The position numbers and the translations under genes were made by a program. The notes under the pieces are model-generated. The model was given only the letters and a program-made list of their open reading frames with translations. It did no database searches and was not told the origin of the DNA. This document shows positions 28,403-37,486 of a stretch of DNA of 64,000 nucleotides, one piece after another; the first letter of the stretch is position 1; the number at the start of each line of letters is the position of its first letter. This stretch comes from DASWLF01 sp963768765 (GTDB lineage: Bacteria; Desulfobacterota; Desulfobaccia; Desulfobaccales; 0-14-0-80-60-11). The stretch lies in contig CAVYJK010000021.1 of NCBI GenBank assembly GCA_963768765.1, positions 372,001 to 436,000 of the forward strand. Reading direction: 5' to 3'.

Positions 28403-30421
28403 ATGGCTGAGTTAGATGTAACAAAATGTTCTATAGACCCCGCCACCCAAGAGATGCTCAAGAAGGCCCAGGCGGACGGTATCGAAACCATCTGGGACCG
28501 GGCCAATGCCATGAAGCCTTGCCCCATCGGGGCGGAAGGCGCCTGTTGCCGCATCTGCGCCCAGGGCCCCTGCCGGGTGCCCCCGCCCAAGAAGGCGAAA
28601 GAGGGCGAGGAGCAGAAGAAGCAGGCTGTGGGCCTGTGCGGCGCCACCGCCGAAACCATCGTGGCCCGGAACTTCGCCCGCATGGTCTGCTCCGGGGCCG
28701 CGGCCCACAACGACCACTCCCGGGGCACCGCCTTGTTGTTCAAGGAAGTGGCCCACGGCAAGGCCCAGGGGTACCAGATCAAGGATGTGGCCAAGCTGAA
28801 GAGAGTGGCCAGGGACTGGGGCGTGGCCATCACCGAGGGTGAAGGCGACGAGGCCAAAGCCCGCTCCAAAGAAGCCATCTCCCAGGACATGGCCGACAAG
28901 GTTCTGGCGGAGTTCGGCCAGCAAGCAGGCGAACTCACTTACATCAAGCGGGCCCCCAAGAAGCGCCAGGAGCTCTGGCGCAAGCTGGGGATCGTGCCCC
29001 GAGGCTGCGACATCGAGATCGTGGAATTGATGCACCGCACCCACATGGGGGTGGACCAGGAATACCACAATATCATCAAGCAGTGCACCCGCACCGCCTT
29101 GTCCGACGGCTGGGGCGGCTCCATGATCTCCACCGACCTGCAGGACATCCTGTTCGGCATGCCGGTACCGGTGGCCGGGGAGATCAACCTGGGGGTCCTC
29201 AAAGAGGACATGGTCAACATCATCATCCACGGCCATGAGCCGCTGCTGCCGGAGATGATCTACGTGGCCTCCATGGAACCGGAGGCAATCCAGTACGCCC
29301 AGAACAAGGGCGCCAAGGGCATCCAGCTGGCCGGCATGTGCTGCTCCGCCAACGAAATCCTGATGCGCCACGGCATCCCGGTGGCCGGCAACTACCTGCA
29401 GCAGGAGCTGGCCATCATCACCGGCGCGGTGGACGCCATGGTGGTGGATGTGCAGTGCGAGATGCAGTCGCTGGCCAACGTGGCAAAGTGTTACCACACC
29501 AAGCTCATCACCACGGACGACCGGGCTCGCATCGAAGGGGAGACCATGCATATCCCCTTCGACGAGCATCATGCCCTGGACGTGGCCCGCAAGGTGGTGC
29601 GGGAAGCCATCGACAACTTCCCCAACCGCCGGGCCCCGGTGCTGATCCCCTCGCTCAGCCATGCCCATGGTGGTGGGCTTCAGCTACGAGACCATCCAGT
29701 ACCTGCTGGGCGGCTCCATCCGGGGCACCTACTACACCCTGAACGACAACGTCATCAACGGCCGCATCCGGGGCGTGGCCGGCGTGGTGGGCTGCAACAA
29801 CTGCCGCACCATCCACGACAACTCGCACCTCACGCTGATCAAGGAACTGTTGAAGAACGACGTCATCGTGCTGACCACGGGCTGTTCCGCCATGACCGCG
29901 GGGAAATACGGGCTTGCTGACCCCGGAAGCGGCCAAGGAGCTTGCGGTCCCGGTCTGGCCGAGGTCTGCGAGACGGTGGGCATCCCGCCGGTCCTGCACA
30001 TGGGCTCCTGCGTGGACAACTCCCGCATCCTGATGGCGGCCACCGCCTGCGTCAAGGCCGGCGGCCTGGGCACCGACATCAGCGATCTGCCGGCGGCGGG
30101 CGCCGCGCCGGAGTGGATGAGCGAAAAAGCCATCGCCATCGGCCAGTACTTCGTGGCCTCCGGCGTGTACACCCTGTTCGGGGTGACCTTTCCCCACCAC
30201 CGGCTCGGAGCTTCTTGACGGACTACCTGTTCCAGGGTATCGAGGAAGAACTGGGCGGCAAGTGGGACTTCGAGCCAGATCCGGAGATGATGGCCAAGAA
30301 GATGATCGCCCACATCGACGCGAAGCGCAAAGCCCTGGGCATCGACAAGGCCCGGGAGCGGGTGCTCTATGACATGGCCATGCGCCGGGAACTGGAAGCC
30401 GCCGCGGGCGAAGAGCATTAA
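28403..30421 (+). CDS. cooS: Anaerobic Ni-Fe carbon monoxide dehydrogenase, frame-broken
   Basis: About 672 residues, the CODH catalytic subunit that reduces CO2 to CO for acetyl-CoA synthesis (or the reverse). D- and B-cluster cysteines are in KPCPIG (C40), ACCRICAQGPC (C48, C49, C52, C57) and GLCG (C79). C-cluster region motifs follow (GMCCSANEIL, VDVQCEMQSL, VGCNNCRTIHD, LTTGCSAMTAGKYG, MGSCVDNSRI). Apparent indels: an extra base near 29660, an extra/missing pair near 29912 and 29945 (restoring YGLLTPEAAKEL-GPGLAEV), and extra bases near 30195 and 30211. Every segment is conserved, so error is more likely than decay. ATG 28403 has GGAGG upstream. The next gene is acsB. Confidence 0.93.
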
Positions 30422-30504
30422 GAGATACCGGGGGGCTTCTTTCCAGCGGAAAGGACGCCCCCTTCAGATAAGTTCCTTTACGAAAAAGGAAGGAGGAAGT
30501 CACT

Positions 30505-32732
30505 GTGTCGAAAATCATCATCTCCGCCGCCATCCGCGGGGCACACAAGATTGTGGACAAGTGTGCGGCCAAGTTGGACGAGGCCATAAAAAAATATGGA
30601 GAAAGCCAGGAGATCGGTTTTCCCAATACTGCGTATTATCTACCCATCATCTACTCCCTGATGGGAACCAAGATTGAGAAGCTTAAGGACGCGGTGCCGG
30701 TCATGGAGCGTTGTAAGGCCTTGCTGCCGCCGGTGCCGGCGGAGACAGCAACTACCTGCCCTACCTGGGACCCGGCCTGGATGCCGGTCTGGCCACTCTG
30801 TTCGCCGAAGAAATCTTTGAGGCCATCCGCTATGTGGATGACCCGACCTTCTATGCAGGTGGCGAGGAAGTTTACACTAAAGGAGCCACCAAGTTCTGGT
30901 TGGGCGCTGCGGATGACACCATCTTCCGGAAACGGGGCATCGAGTTCGTAGACGGATCCGCTCCGGGGTTCGCTGCCATCGTCGGCGCCGCCCCCTCGGT
31001 GCAGGAAGCCGTGGACCTGGTAACGGAATATCAGAAGAAAAACCTCTATATCTTTTGCGCCGCCAAATCCATTGACGGCAAGACCTCGGTGCCGGAACAG
31101 CTCCTGGAGGGCGGCGTGCAGGTCGGCTGGCCCACCCGCATCGTGCCCTTCAGCCCGGACATCTCCGGCGCGGTCTTCGCCCTGGGGTTCGCCAACCGGG
31201 CTGCCATGGCCTTCGGCGGCGTCAAACCGGGCGCCGCCCTGAAGATGCTCCTGTACAACAAAGACCGCATCTTCGCCTTCGTCAACGCGGTGTCCCAGAT
31301 TTCCGATGAATGGTACGCCAACGCCGCGGGTTGTATCAACTGGGGCTTCCCCACCATCACCAACCAGGACATCCCCCAGGTGCTGCCCACCGGTATCTGC
31401 ACCTACGAGCATGTGGTCTCCAACGTGCCCATGAAGGAACTGGGACAGAAGTCCATCGAAGTCCGGGGCCTCAAGGTCACGGTCACCGAGATCGACATTC
31501 CCGTCAACTTCGGCGCCGCCTTCGAGGGTGAGCGGGTGCGCAAGGACGACCTCTTCTTGGAGTGCGGCGGCGGCAAAACCCAGGCCGTGGAGTGGGTCAC
31601 CTCCAAACGCATGGACGAGGTAGAGGACGGTAAGGTGGAGGTCATTGGCAAGGACATTCCGGATATGCCCCAGGGCGGCCGCCTGCCCCTGGCGGTGGTG
31701 GTGGAAGTGGCCGGCCGGAACTTCCAGGCCGACTTCGAGCCCATCCTGGAACGTCAGATCCACCACCTGGTGAACTACGCCCAGGGCATCATGCACATCG
31801 GCCAAAGGGACATCGCCTGGTACCGCATCGGCAAGGCCGCGGTGGAAAAGGGCTTCACCCTGAAGCATATCGGCGTCCTGTTGCACGCCAAGTTCCACCA
31901 GGACTTCGGCGCCATCTTCGACAAATGCCAGGTCAAGCTTTACACTGATGAAGCCAAGGTGAAGGAGTTCACCGACCTCGCCCGGAAGGTTTACCACGAA
32001 CGTGACGCCCGGGTGGAAGGCATGACCGACGAAACCACCGAGACCTACTACTCCTGCACCCTGTGCCAGTCCTTCGCCCCCAACCACGTGTGCGTGGTGA
32101 GCCCGGAGCGCACGGGACTCTGCGGTGCCTACAACTGGATGGACTGCAAGGCCTCCTTCGAGATCAACCCCACCGGCCCCAACCAGCCCATCCAGAAGGG
32201 CGAGACCCTGGATACGCGCTACGGCATGTGGCAGGGAGTCAATGACTTCGTCTTCAAAGCCTCCCGTCAGAAGGTGGAGAAATACAACTTCTACAGCCTG
32301 GTCTATGACCCCATGACCACCTGCGGCTGCTGCGAGTGCATCTCTGCGATCCTGCCCATGTGCAACGGCATCATGACGGTAAACCGGGACTACACCGGTG
32401 AGACTCCTTGCGGCATGAAGTTCACTACCCTGGCCGGCGTCATCGGCGGCGGCCAGGTGACCCCCGGCTTCGTGGGCCACAGCAAGTATAACGTCTGCCA
32501 GCGGAAGTTCGTCTCTCGGCGACGGTGGCCTCGACCCGGGTAGTCTGGATGCCCAAGATCCTGAAAGAGGAACTGCGGGAACGGCTCTTGAAGCGGGGCG
32601 AAGAGGATCGGGATGCCCGATCTCATCGACCGCATCGCCGATGAGACCGTGGGCGTCACCGAAGACGAGATCCTGCCCTTCCTGACGGAGAAGAATCATC
32701 CGGCCTTGGGCATGGAACCCATAATCGGCTAA
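30505..32732 (+). CDS. acsB: Acetyl-CoA synthase (bacterial type, with N-terminal CODH-binding domain), frame-broken
   Basis: About 742 residues. It condenses CO, a corrinoid-bound methyl group and CoA into acetyl-CoA at the A-cluster. The A-cluster cysteines (codons at 32055, 32064, 32091, 32121, then C-G-C at 32322-32330) have spacing C-x2-C-x8-C-x9-C-x66-C-G-C, the same as Moorella AcsB. The N-terminal CODH-binding domain (IISAAIRGAHKIVDKCA) is present, so this is the long bacterial form. Frame breaks: a missing base near 30735 (PPVPA.GDSNYLPYLGPGLDAG) and extra bases near 32514, 32535 and 32605 (DGGLDRVVWMPK, GMPDLIDRIADE). The true C-terminus is GMEPIIG at 32732. The start at 30505 follows GGAGGAAG. 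Confidence 0.93.
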
Positions 32733-32846
32733 CCCCGAGGGGGGCTAGGAGGTGCGCCCCTCCCAACCCCCTTCTGATTGGGGCCCCGGCGGGCAGGGGG
32801 TCGACAGCCCGCACAGGGCCACCAGCCATGGATAAGGAGAGAGACA

Positions 32847-34190
32847 ATGGCTTTAACGGGAATTGAAATCTTCAAACTTCTCGCCAAAACTAACTGTAAG
32901 GAATGCGGTTTCCCCACCTGTTTGGCCTTTGCCATGGCCCTGGCCAGCGGGAAAGCCGAGTTGGCCGCCTGCCCTTATGTGTCAGACGAGGTAAGAGAGA
33001 AACTGGCCGAAGCTTCGGCCCCGCCCATCCGCCCCGTCAAACTCGGCATGAAAGAAGGGGTCAAGACCATCGGCGGCGAAACCGTCATGTTCCGCCACGA
33101 AAAGACCTTCTTCAACCCCACCATCATCGCCGGTCTGGTGACCACCGATATGGCGGATGCCGCAGTGGACCAGAAGCTGGCTGATTTCATGAAGCTGCAG
33201 TACGACCGGGTGGGCCTCCTGCTGCGCCCGGAAATGATCGCGGTCAAGGATGCCGCCGGCGACGCCGGCAAATTCGCCGCCCTGGTCAAGAAGGTGATGG
33301 ATAAAACCGACGCCGCGCTGCTCCTCTGCACCGACAAGGTCGAGGTTTTGAAAGCCGGGGCGGAAGTCGCCAAGGACCGCAAACCCCTCCTGGGCGTGGC
33401 CACCCCCGCCAATGCCGACGCCTTCGGCGCCCTGGCCAAAGAGATGGGGCTCCCCCTCATCGCCAAGGCGAAAGGCTATGACGACCTGGCTGCCCTCACC
33501 ACCAAGCTCACCGGCATGGGGCTCAAAGACCTGGTCATCGACTCCGGCACCCGGGGCCTGCGGGAAGCCTTCCAGGACCAGGTGGTCATGCGCCGGGCCG
33601 CCCTGGGGCCGAAATTCCGGCCCTTCGGCTTCCCCACCATCACTTGCCCCTGCGAGATGACCGACGACCCCATGATGGAAAAGCTCTACGCCGCGGTCTT
33701 CATCGCCAAGTACGGCGGCATCGTGGTGCTGAATGACCTCTCCGCCCACGGGGTCTTCCCCCTGCTGTTAGAAAGGCTCAACATCTTCACTGACCCGCAG
33801 AAGCCCATGATCATTACTCCGGGCATCTACGAGATCGGCACCCCGGATGAAAACTCCCCGGTGGCCGTCACCACCAACTTCGCCCTCACCTACTTCATCG
33901 TGTCCGGCGAAATCGAGGGCAGCAAGATTCCCGCCTGGCTGCTCATCCAGGACACCGAGGGTCTGTCGGTGATGACCGCCTGGGCCGCGGGGAAATTCTC
34001 CGGCGACTCGGTGGCGCACTTCGTCAAGAAATGCGGGATTGCCGACAAGGTCAAGACTCGCACCATCATCATCCCGGGTTACTCGGCCGGCATCAGCGGA
34101 GACCTGGAAGAGGAACTGCCCGACTGGAAAGTCCTCATCGGTCCCCGGGAAGCGTCTCATATCCCGGCCTTTTTGAAGTCCCTGAAGTAA
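32847..34190 (+). CDS. acsC: Corrinoid iron-sulfur protein large subunit (gamma)
   Basis: 447 residues. The N-terminal 4Fe-4S motif is C17-x2-C20-x4-C25-x16-C42 (NCKECGFPTCLAFA...LAACPY), followed by a TIM barrel and a C-terminal B12-binding domain (ending EASHIPAFLKSLK). The Fe-S cluster reactivates cob(II)amide. ATG 32847 has AAGGAGAGAG upstream; the in-frame extension back to 32778 is not conserved-looking. The frame is intact. It follows acsB by about 115 bases and precedes acsE. Confidence 0.95.
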   Translation: MALTGIEIFKLLAKTNCKECGFPTCLAFAMALASGKAELAACPYVSDEVREKLAEASAPPIRPVKLGMKEGVKTIGGETVMFRHEKTFFNPTIIAGLVTTDMADAAVDQKLADFMKLQYDRVGLLLRPEMIAVKDAAGDAGKFAALVKKVMDKTDAALLLCTDKVEVLKAGAEVAKDRKPLLGVATPANADAFGALAKEMGLPLIAKAKGYDDLAALTTKLTGMGLKDLVIDSGTRGLREAFQDQVVMRRAALGPKFRPFGFPTITCPCEMTDDPMMEKLYAAVFIAKYGGIVVLNDLSAHGVFPLLLERLNIFTDPQKPMIITPGIYEIGTPDENSPVAVTTNFALTYFIVSGEIEGSKIPAWLLIQDTEGLSVMTAWAAGKFSGDSVAHFVKKCGIADKVKTRTIIIPGYSAGISGDLEEELPDWKVLIGPREASHIPAFLKSLK

Positions 34191-34274
34191 TCATGGGAAG
34201 CTCCTTAAAAGACAAAGGGAGAAAGCGTAGCGGCTTTCTCCCCTTGTACACCCAGCTAAAGAGAGGGTCACCTG

Positions 34275-35165
34275 ATGACTAAATTTTACCGAATCGGCGA
34301 AAACCTGAACGTGGTGACCAAGGTATATGGTCAGGCGATGAAGGAGCGCAACCCCAAGCCGCTCCAGGAACTGGCCCTGAAAGAGGCCGAGGCCGGGGTG
34401 GACTTCATCGACGTCAACATCGGCCCGGCCCGCAAGGGCGGGGAAGAGTTGATGGAGTGGATCGTCAAGACCATCCAGGAAGTGGTGCCCAACATCCCCC
34501 TGGCCCTGGACACCTCCAACATCGCCGCCATGGAAGCCGGACTCAAGGTCCACAAAGGCAAGGCCATCATCAACTCCATCATGGCCCGGCCCGAGCGCAT
34601 GGACGGCATGATGCCCTTGGTGAAGAAGTACGACGCCTACATGATCGGCCTGCTGTGGGGGCCGGAAGGCATGCCCCGGGATGAGCACGAGCGCGGCATG
34701 CTCACCGCCGAAATCCTGGCCAAGGCCGCGGAATACGGCATCGAGAACGAAGATATCTGGTTCGATCCCATCATCGCGCCGCTGAACATCCAGCAGAATC
34801 AATTGATGGCCGACCTGGAATACATGAAGATGCTGCAAGATATGGCTCCGGGAGCCAAATCCACCTGCGGCCTCTCCAATGCCTCCAACGGGGTGCCGGA
34901 TGAACTGCGGCCCATCATCAACCGCGCCTACGTCATTATGATTCAGCGGTGCGGCATGGTGTGCGCCATCGTGGATGCCTTCGACGACGAACTGACGGCC
35001 CTGGTGACCGGCAAGAAGCCGGAAACCGTGAAAATTGTTCACGATATCATGGACGGCAAGTCGGTGAACATCGCCGCCCTGCCCAAGGACATCCAGAACT
35101 ACGCCAAGACCGCCCGGGTCATCATGGGCCAGGTGCTGTTCTCGGATTCCTGGTTGGAGATTTAA
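34275..35165 (+). CDS. acsE: Methyltetrahydrofolate:corrinoid/iron-sulfur protein methyltransferase
   Basis: 296 residues, a DHPS-like TIM barrel that transfers the methyl group from CH3-H4folate to the corrinoid protein. Pterin-binding motifs: DVNIGPARKGGEELMEW, LALDTSN, KSTCGLSNASNGVPDELRP. ATG 34275 lies 84 bases after acsC with a GAGAGGG ribosome site. Last gene of the cluster; a terminator follows at 35302. Folate-branch enzymes (Fhs, FolD, MetF) are not in the window. Confidence 0.94.
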   Translation: MTKFYRIGENLNVVTKVYGQAMKERNPKPLQELALKEAEAGVDFIDVNIGPARKGGEELMEWIVKTIQEVVPNIPLALDTSNIAAMEAGLKVHKGKAIINSIMARPERMDGMMPLVKKYDAYMIGLLWGPEGMPRDEHERGMLTAEILAKAAEYGIENEDIWFDPIIAPLNIQQNQLMADLEYMKMLQDMAPGAKSTCGLSNASNGVPDELRPIINRAYVIMIQRCGMVCAIVDAFDDELTALVTGKKPETVKIVHDIMDGKSVNIAALPKDIQNYAKTARVIMGQVLFSDSWLEI

Positions 35166-35194
35166 GGCACATCCATTCGCACCGCTACAAAATC

Positions 35195-35223
35195 GTAGGG
35201 GCGGGTTTCAAACCCGCCCCTAC
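35195..35223. repeat. Perfect palindromic repeat (GTAGGGGCGGG family)
   Basis: A 14-bp perfect inverted repeat GTAGGGGCGGGTTT / AAACCCGCCCCTAC with a one-base centre. Related palindromes occur at 38157, 40193 and 40537. Confidence 0.8.
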
Positions 35224-35301
35224 TTTTGTGGTGAGGGGGCAGGGGCCGTCGGCCGCTTACAATCCCTCACCACACCTCTCCCCCAACCCTCATAATGAAA
35301 C

Positions 35302-35339
35302 GGGGTGAGCCGGAGATTTCCGGCTCATCCCGCTTTTTT
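35302..35339 (+). terminator. Intrinsic terminator of the acs operon
   Basis: Stem GGGGTGAGCCGG / CCGGCTCATCCC (one mismatch), loop AGATTT, then GCTTTTTT. Confidence 0.85.
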
Positions 35340-35364
35340 CTGCAAGAGATTAGAAACGGTGTGT

Positions 35365-36282
35365 TTAGAATTCTATTTGCATTTGTCGCATCTCAGTACG
35401 GCCAGTCTTCAATTTATTAATTAAATGATTTTGAATTGTGCGGAGCTTGCGATATGCCGCAGTCCTTTTATCTGTGCCAAAATCTAATGGATTCACTATT
35501 ATCTCTAAGCTGTCTGCACCTTTATTCCAACGCAAATATTGCACAAAGTCTGACGCAGATGCCTGACGGAGAACCTCGCGTATTTTTGTCCTAATTTCAT
35601 TTCGTCCTGGGTCTCCCATCATGCTCCAAGTTATGCAAATATCTTGGCATATATCTTCAATTCTCACTCGGGGCCTTCGTTCAGTCATATAGTGTAAAAC
35701 CTTCGGCATTACTACTTCCGCTAATTCCCAAAGCTCAGATTCAGAATTTAATGGCACAAACCGGGAAGATAATCGACTCCAATTAATTTTAAGCAAAGGG
35801 GAAAACACACGGTATAGTTCTGAAATATGAAAATTGTTATAGGCAAGTGTGATGCCTTCTTGACTCGTTAAAAGAAGTGGGAATGAATAACCCCCTTCTT
35901 TAATTCCTATACAAAGTCGATCCTTGTATTCATCTTTCCCTAAGATTCCAATATCATGCTTTTCGGATGCAGTTGCTGGGAGATAAGCATTTCTAATTAA
36001 ATCATTTTTAGTAATTCGAGCGTATCGACGAAGTTGGTCATTATCTGTGTTTTGGCCAGACTTGAATTCAAGCAAGAGAGTGTGACCTAGTTTATCCGAA
36101 GATATTATTAATTCAGGATGAACTGTCTCTAAGTCTTGATTTGAAAATTTGTATTCTATCCATTTGTCACTATATCCGAGGTTTTTTAATTCCCTGGGAA
36201 GACCAGGAACTCCTCTGCACATGCCTATCCATAAATTAAGCATAGTTAAGTTAAAATTCAAAGATCGGTCTCCCATCACCAT
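35365..36282 (-). CDS. PD-(D/E)XK nuclease-like protein of an AT-rich island
   Basis: 305 residues. The stretch VHPELIISSDKLGHTLLLEFKSGQNTDNDQL (residues about 54-84) has the D/E...ExK pattern of PD-(D/E)XK nucleases, preceded by a helix with E43/K45. The C-terminal half (about 200-290) is helical with many basic residues and may bind DNA. I cannot assign a named family. Base composition is far more AT-rich than the flanking genes, indicating transfer. It overlaps the upstream gene by 32 bases if ATG 36282 is the start; ATG 36276 or 36243 is possible. The two genes form a unit read toward the acs operon terminator. Confidence 0.7.
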   Translation of the reverse strand: MVMGDRSLNFNLTMLNLWIGMCRGVPGLPRELKNLGYSDKWIEYKFSNQDLETVHPELIISSDKLGHTLLLEFKSGQNTDNDQLRRYARITKNDLIRNAYLPATASEKHDIGILGKDEYKDRLCIGIKEGGYSFPLLLTSQEGITLAYNNFHISELYRVFSPLLKINWSRLSSRFVPLNSESELWELAEVVMPKVLHYMTERRPRVRIEDICQDICITWSMMGDPGRNEIRTKIREVLRQASASDFVQYLRWNKGADSLEIIVNPLDFGTDKRTAAYRKLRTIQNHLINKLKTGRTEMRQMQIEF

Positions 36283-37417
36283 CTTCAGCCTGTATTAAGG
36301 CGTCATAATGATGTTGGAAATTCGTGTATAGTCTTATGATGCTATTGCCACAAGAGCCTTGAGGTAGGTAAACACGCATGAATTCCGGAGCAATTTCAAA
36401 TTGAAGTGGACTACCTACGTGAAGATCGACCCCTTGGACTCTATAAAAATCTTCTGATAATTGGACCGGGACACCCCAAAGACGAAAGGGTTCGCCGCAC
36501 GAAAATACGTTTTCACAGAAACTTTTTAGGTTATCTATGGGGCGTTTAAATAAAAAATTTATAGGTTCGCCTTCTATGAATAGACGCCCATTATCTTCCC
36601 TTGCTCTAATAGAATATCTATTTTCTATTTTGCGAATTTGATTTGCATATTTTTCATAAATATGCGTGATTAGACCTATATGGCTTTGGAATGAGGTTCC
36701 TCTAGCTGTAACCTTTCCATCATACTTAATATCATCTAAAGAAAAATCCTCTTCCGACTCGCCCTTTAGCCAAAACTTTATTTTGACTTTCGATAAGGTA
36801 GTCTCATGAGGGAAAGCCCTTTCTTCGCGTAAGATTCTCAAGACTTCTGAGGCCTTATTACCCCAAAGCTGCATTTTAAGGAACTCAACGGGAGCTTCCT
36901 GGGTTAGGGAATCAACTAAAGGCAAAAGCCTACGTCGGTCATAGTCAAGACTCAGGCCACGGAATGCCCCCATTTTTGATATGTATTCCAAAAAGTCTGC
37001 TGATAGCCAAGCGCGATCGAATTCCGGGCATACTTTGACAAGTCTCTCGATCATCCAATCCATTGCATTGCTGCTTCCCAAAGAATGCAAAAGCCAGTAG
37101 CGGGAATTAGTGAAATCTACATAAGTGACCCAATGTTCATCTTTCGTCCTCATTTCTACAGAAAGAAGGGTAGGTTCTTCTGCTCGATAAATATTTATCT
37201 GGGATTTTCCTGCGAAAATTTGCTGGGAGAAAACTTTTTCTGCTAGGTTAAGAGATTGTTCAGGTTCTGCTAATTCAGGAAGATGTGCTTCTATGAGATA
37301 TGTTTTGACAAGCGATGTATCCGGTTCCAATTCCTGGCGTTCGGACAAAGCGGTATATGTCCGGGTCATTCGCTCGTTCAAAATCTGAGCCATCTGTTGG
37401 CGATCCCGAACACTCAT
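36251..37417 (-). CDS. Unrecognised protein, first gene of the AT-rich two-gene island
   Basis: 388 residues, no membrane helix. I recognise no domain. The N-terminal third is helical (MSVRDRQQMAQILNERMTRT...); a beta-rich middle has QINIYRAEEPTLLSVEMRTKDEHWVTYVDF; the C-terminus is beta-rich (LHVGSPLQFEIAPEFMRVYLP). ATG 37417 is chosen because GGAGGCACGAA precedes it; the longer frame to 37480 has no such site. Very AT-rich for this genome. Its stop lies inside the next gene's 5' end, so the pair is co-translated. Context (nuclease-like partner, foreign composition, next to a DNA-damage cassette) suggests phage defence, unproven. Confidence 0.7.
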   Translation of the reverse strand: MSVRDRQQMAQILNERMTRTYTALSERQELEPDTSLVKTYLIEAHLPELAEPEQSLNLAEKVFSQQIFAGKSQINIYRAEEPTLLSVEMRTKDEHWVTYVDFTNSRYWLLHSLGSSNAMDWMIERLVKVCPEFDRAWLSADFLEYISKMGAFRGLSLDYDRRRLLPLVDSLTQEAPVEFLKMQLWGNKASEVLRILREERAFPHETTLSKVKIKFWLKGESEEDFSLDDIKYDGKVTARGTSFQSHIGLITHIYEKYANQIRKIENRYSIRAREDNGRLFIEGEPINFLFKRPIDNLKSFCENVFSCGEPFRLWGVPVQLSEDFYRVQGVDLHVGSPLQFEIAPEFMRVYLPQGSCGNSIIRLYTNFQHHYDALIQAEDGDGRPIFEF

Positions 37418-37486
37418 TTCGTGCCTCCATGTGCATAATACAAGTTTTTTAAAAAAAACTAAATCGAAATACAGAATCAACCCTTA

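Noticed and set aside
24778..29668. Long minus-strand frames opposite cooC, acsD and cooS (for example 27258-28301 and 28412-29668)
   Set aside because: Antisense shadows of conserved plus-strand genes; no recognisable motif.
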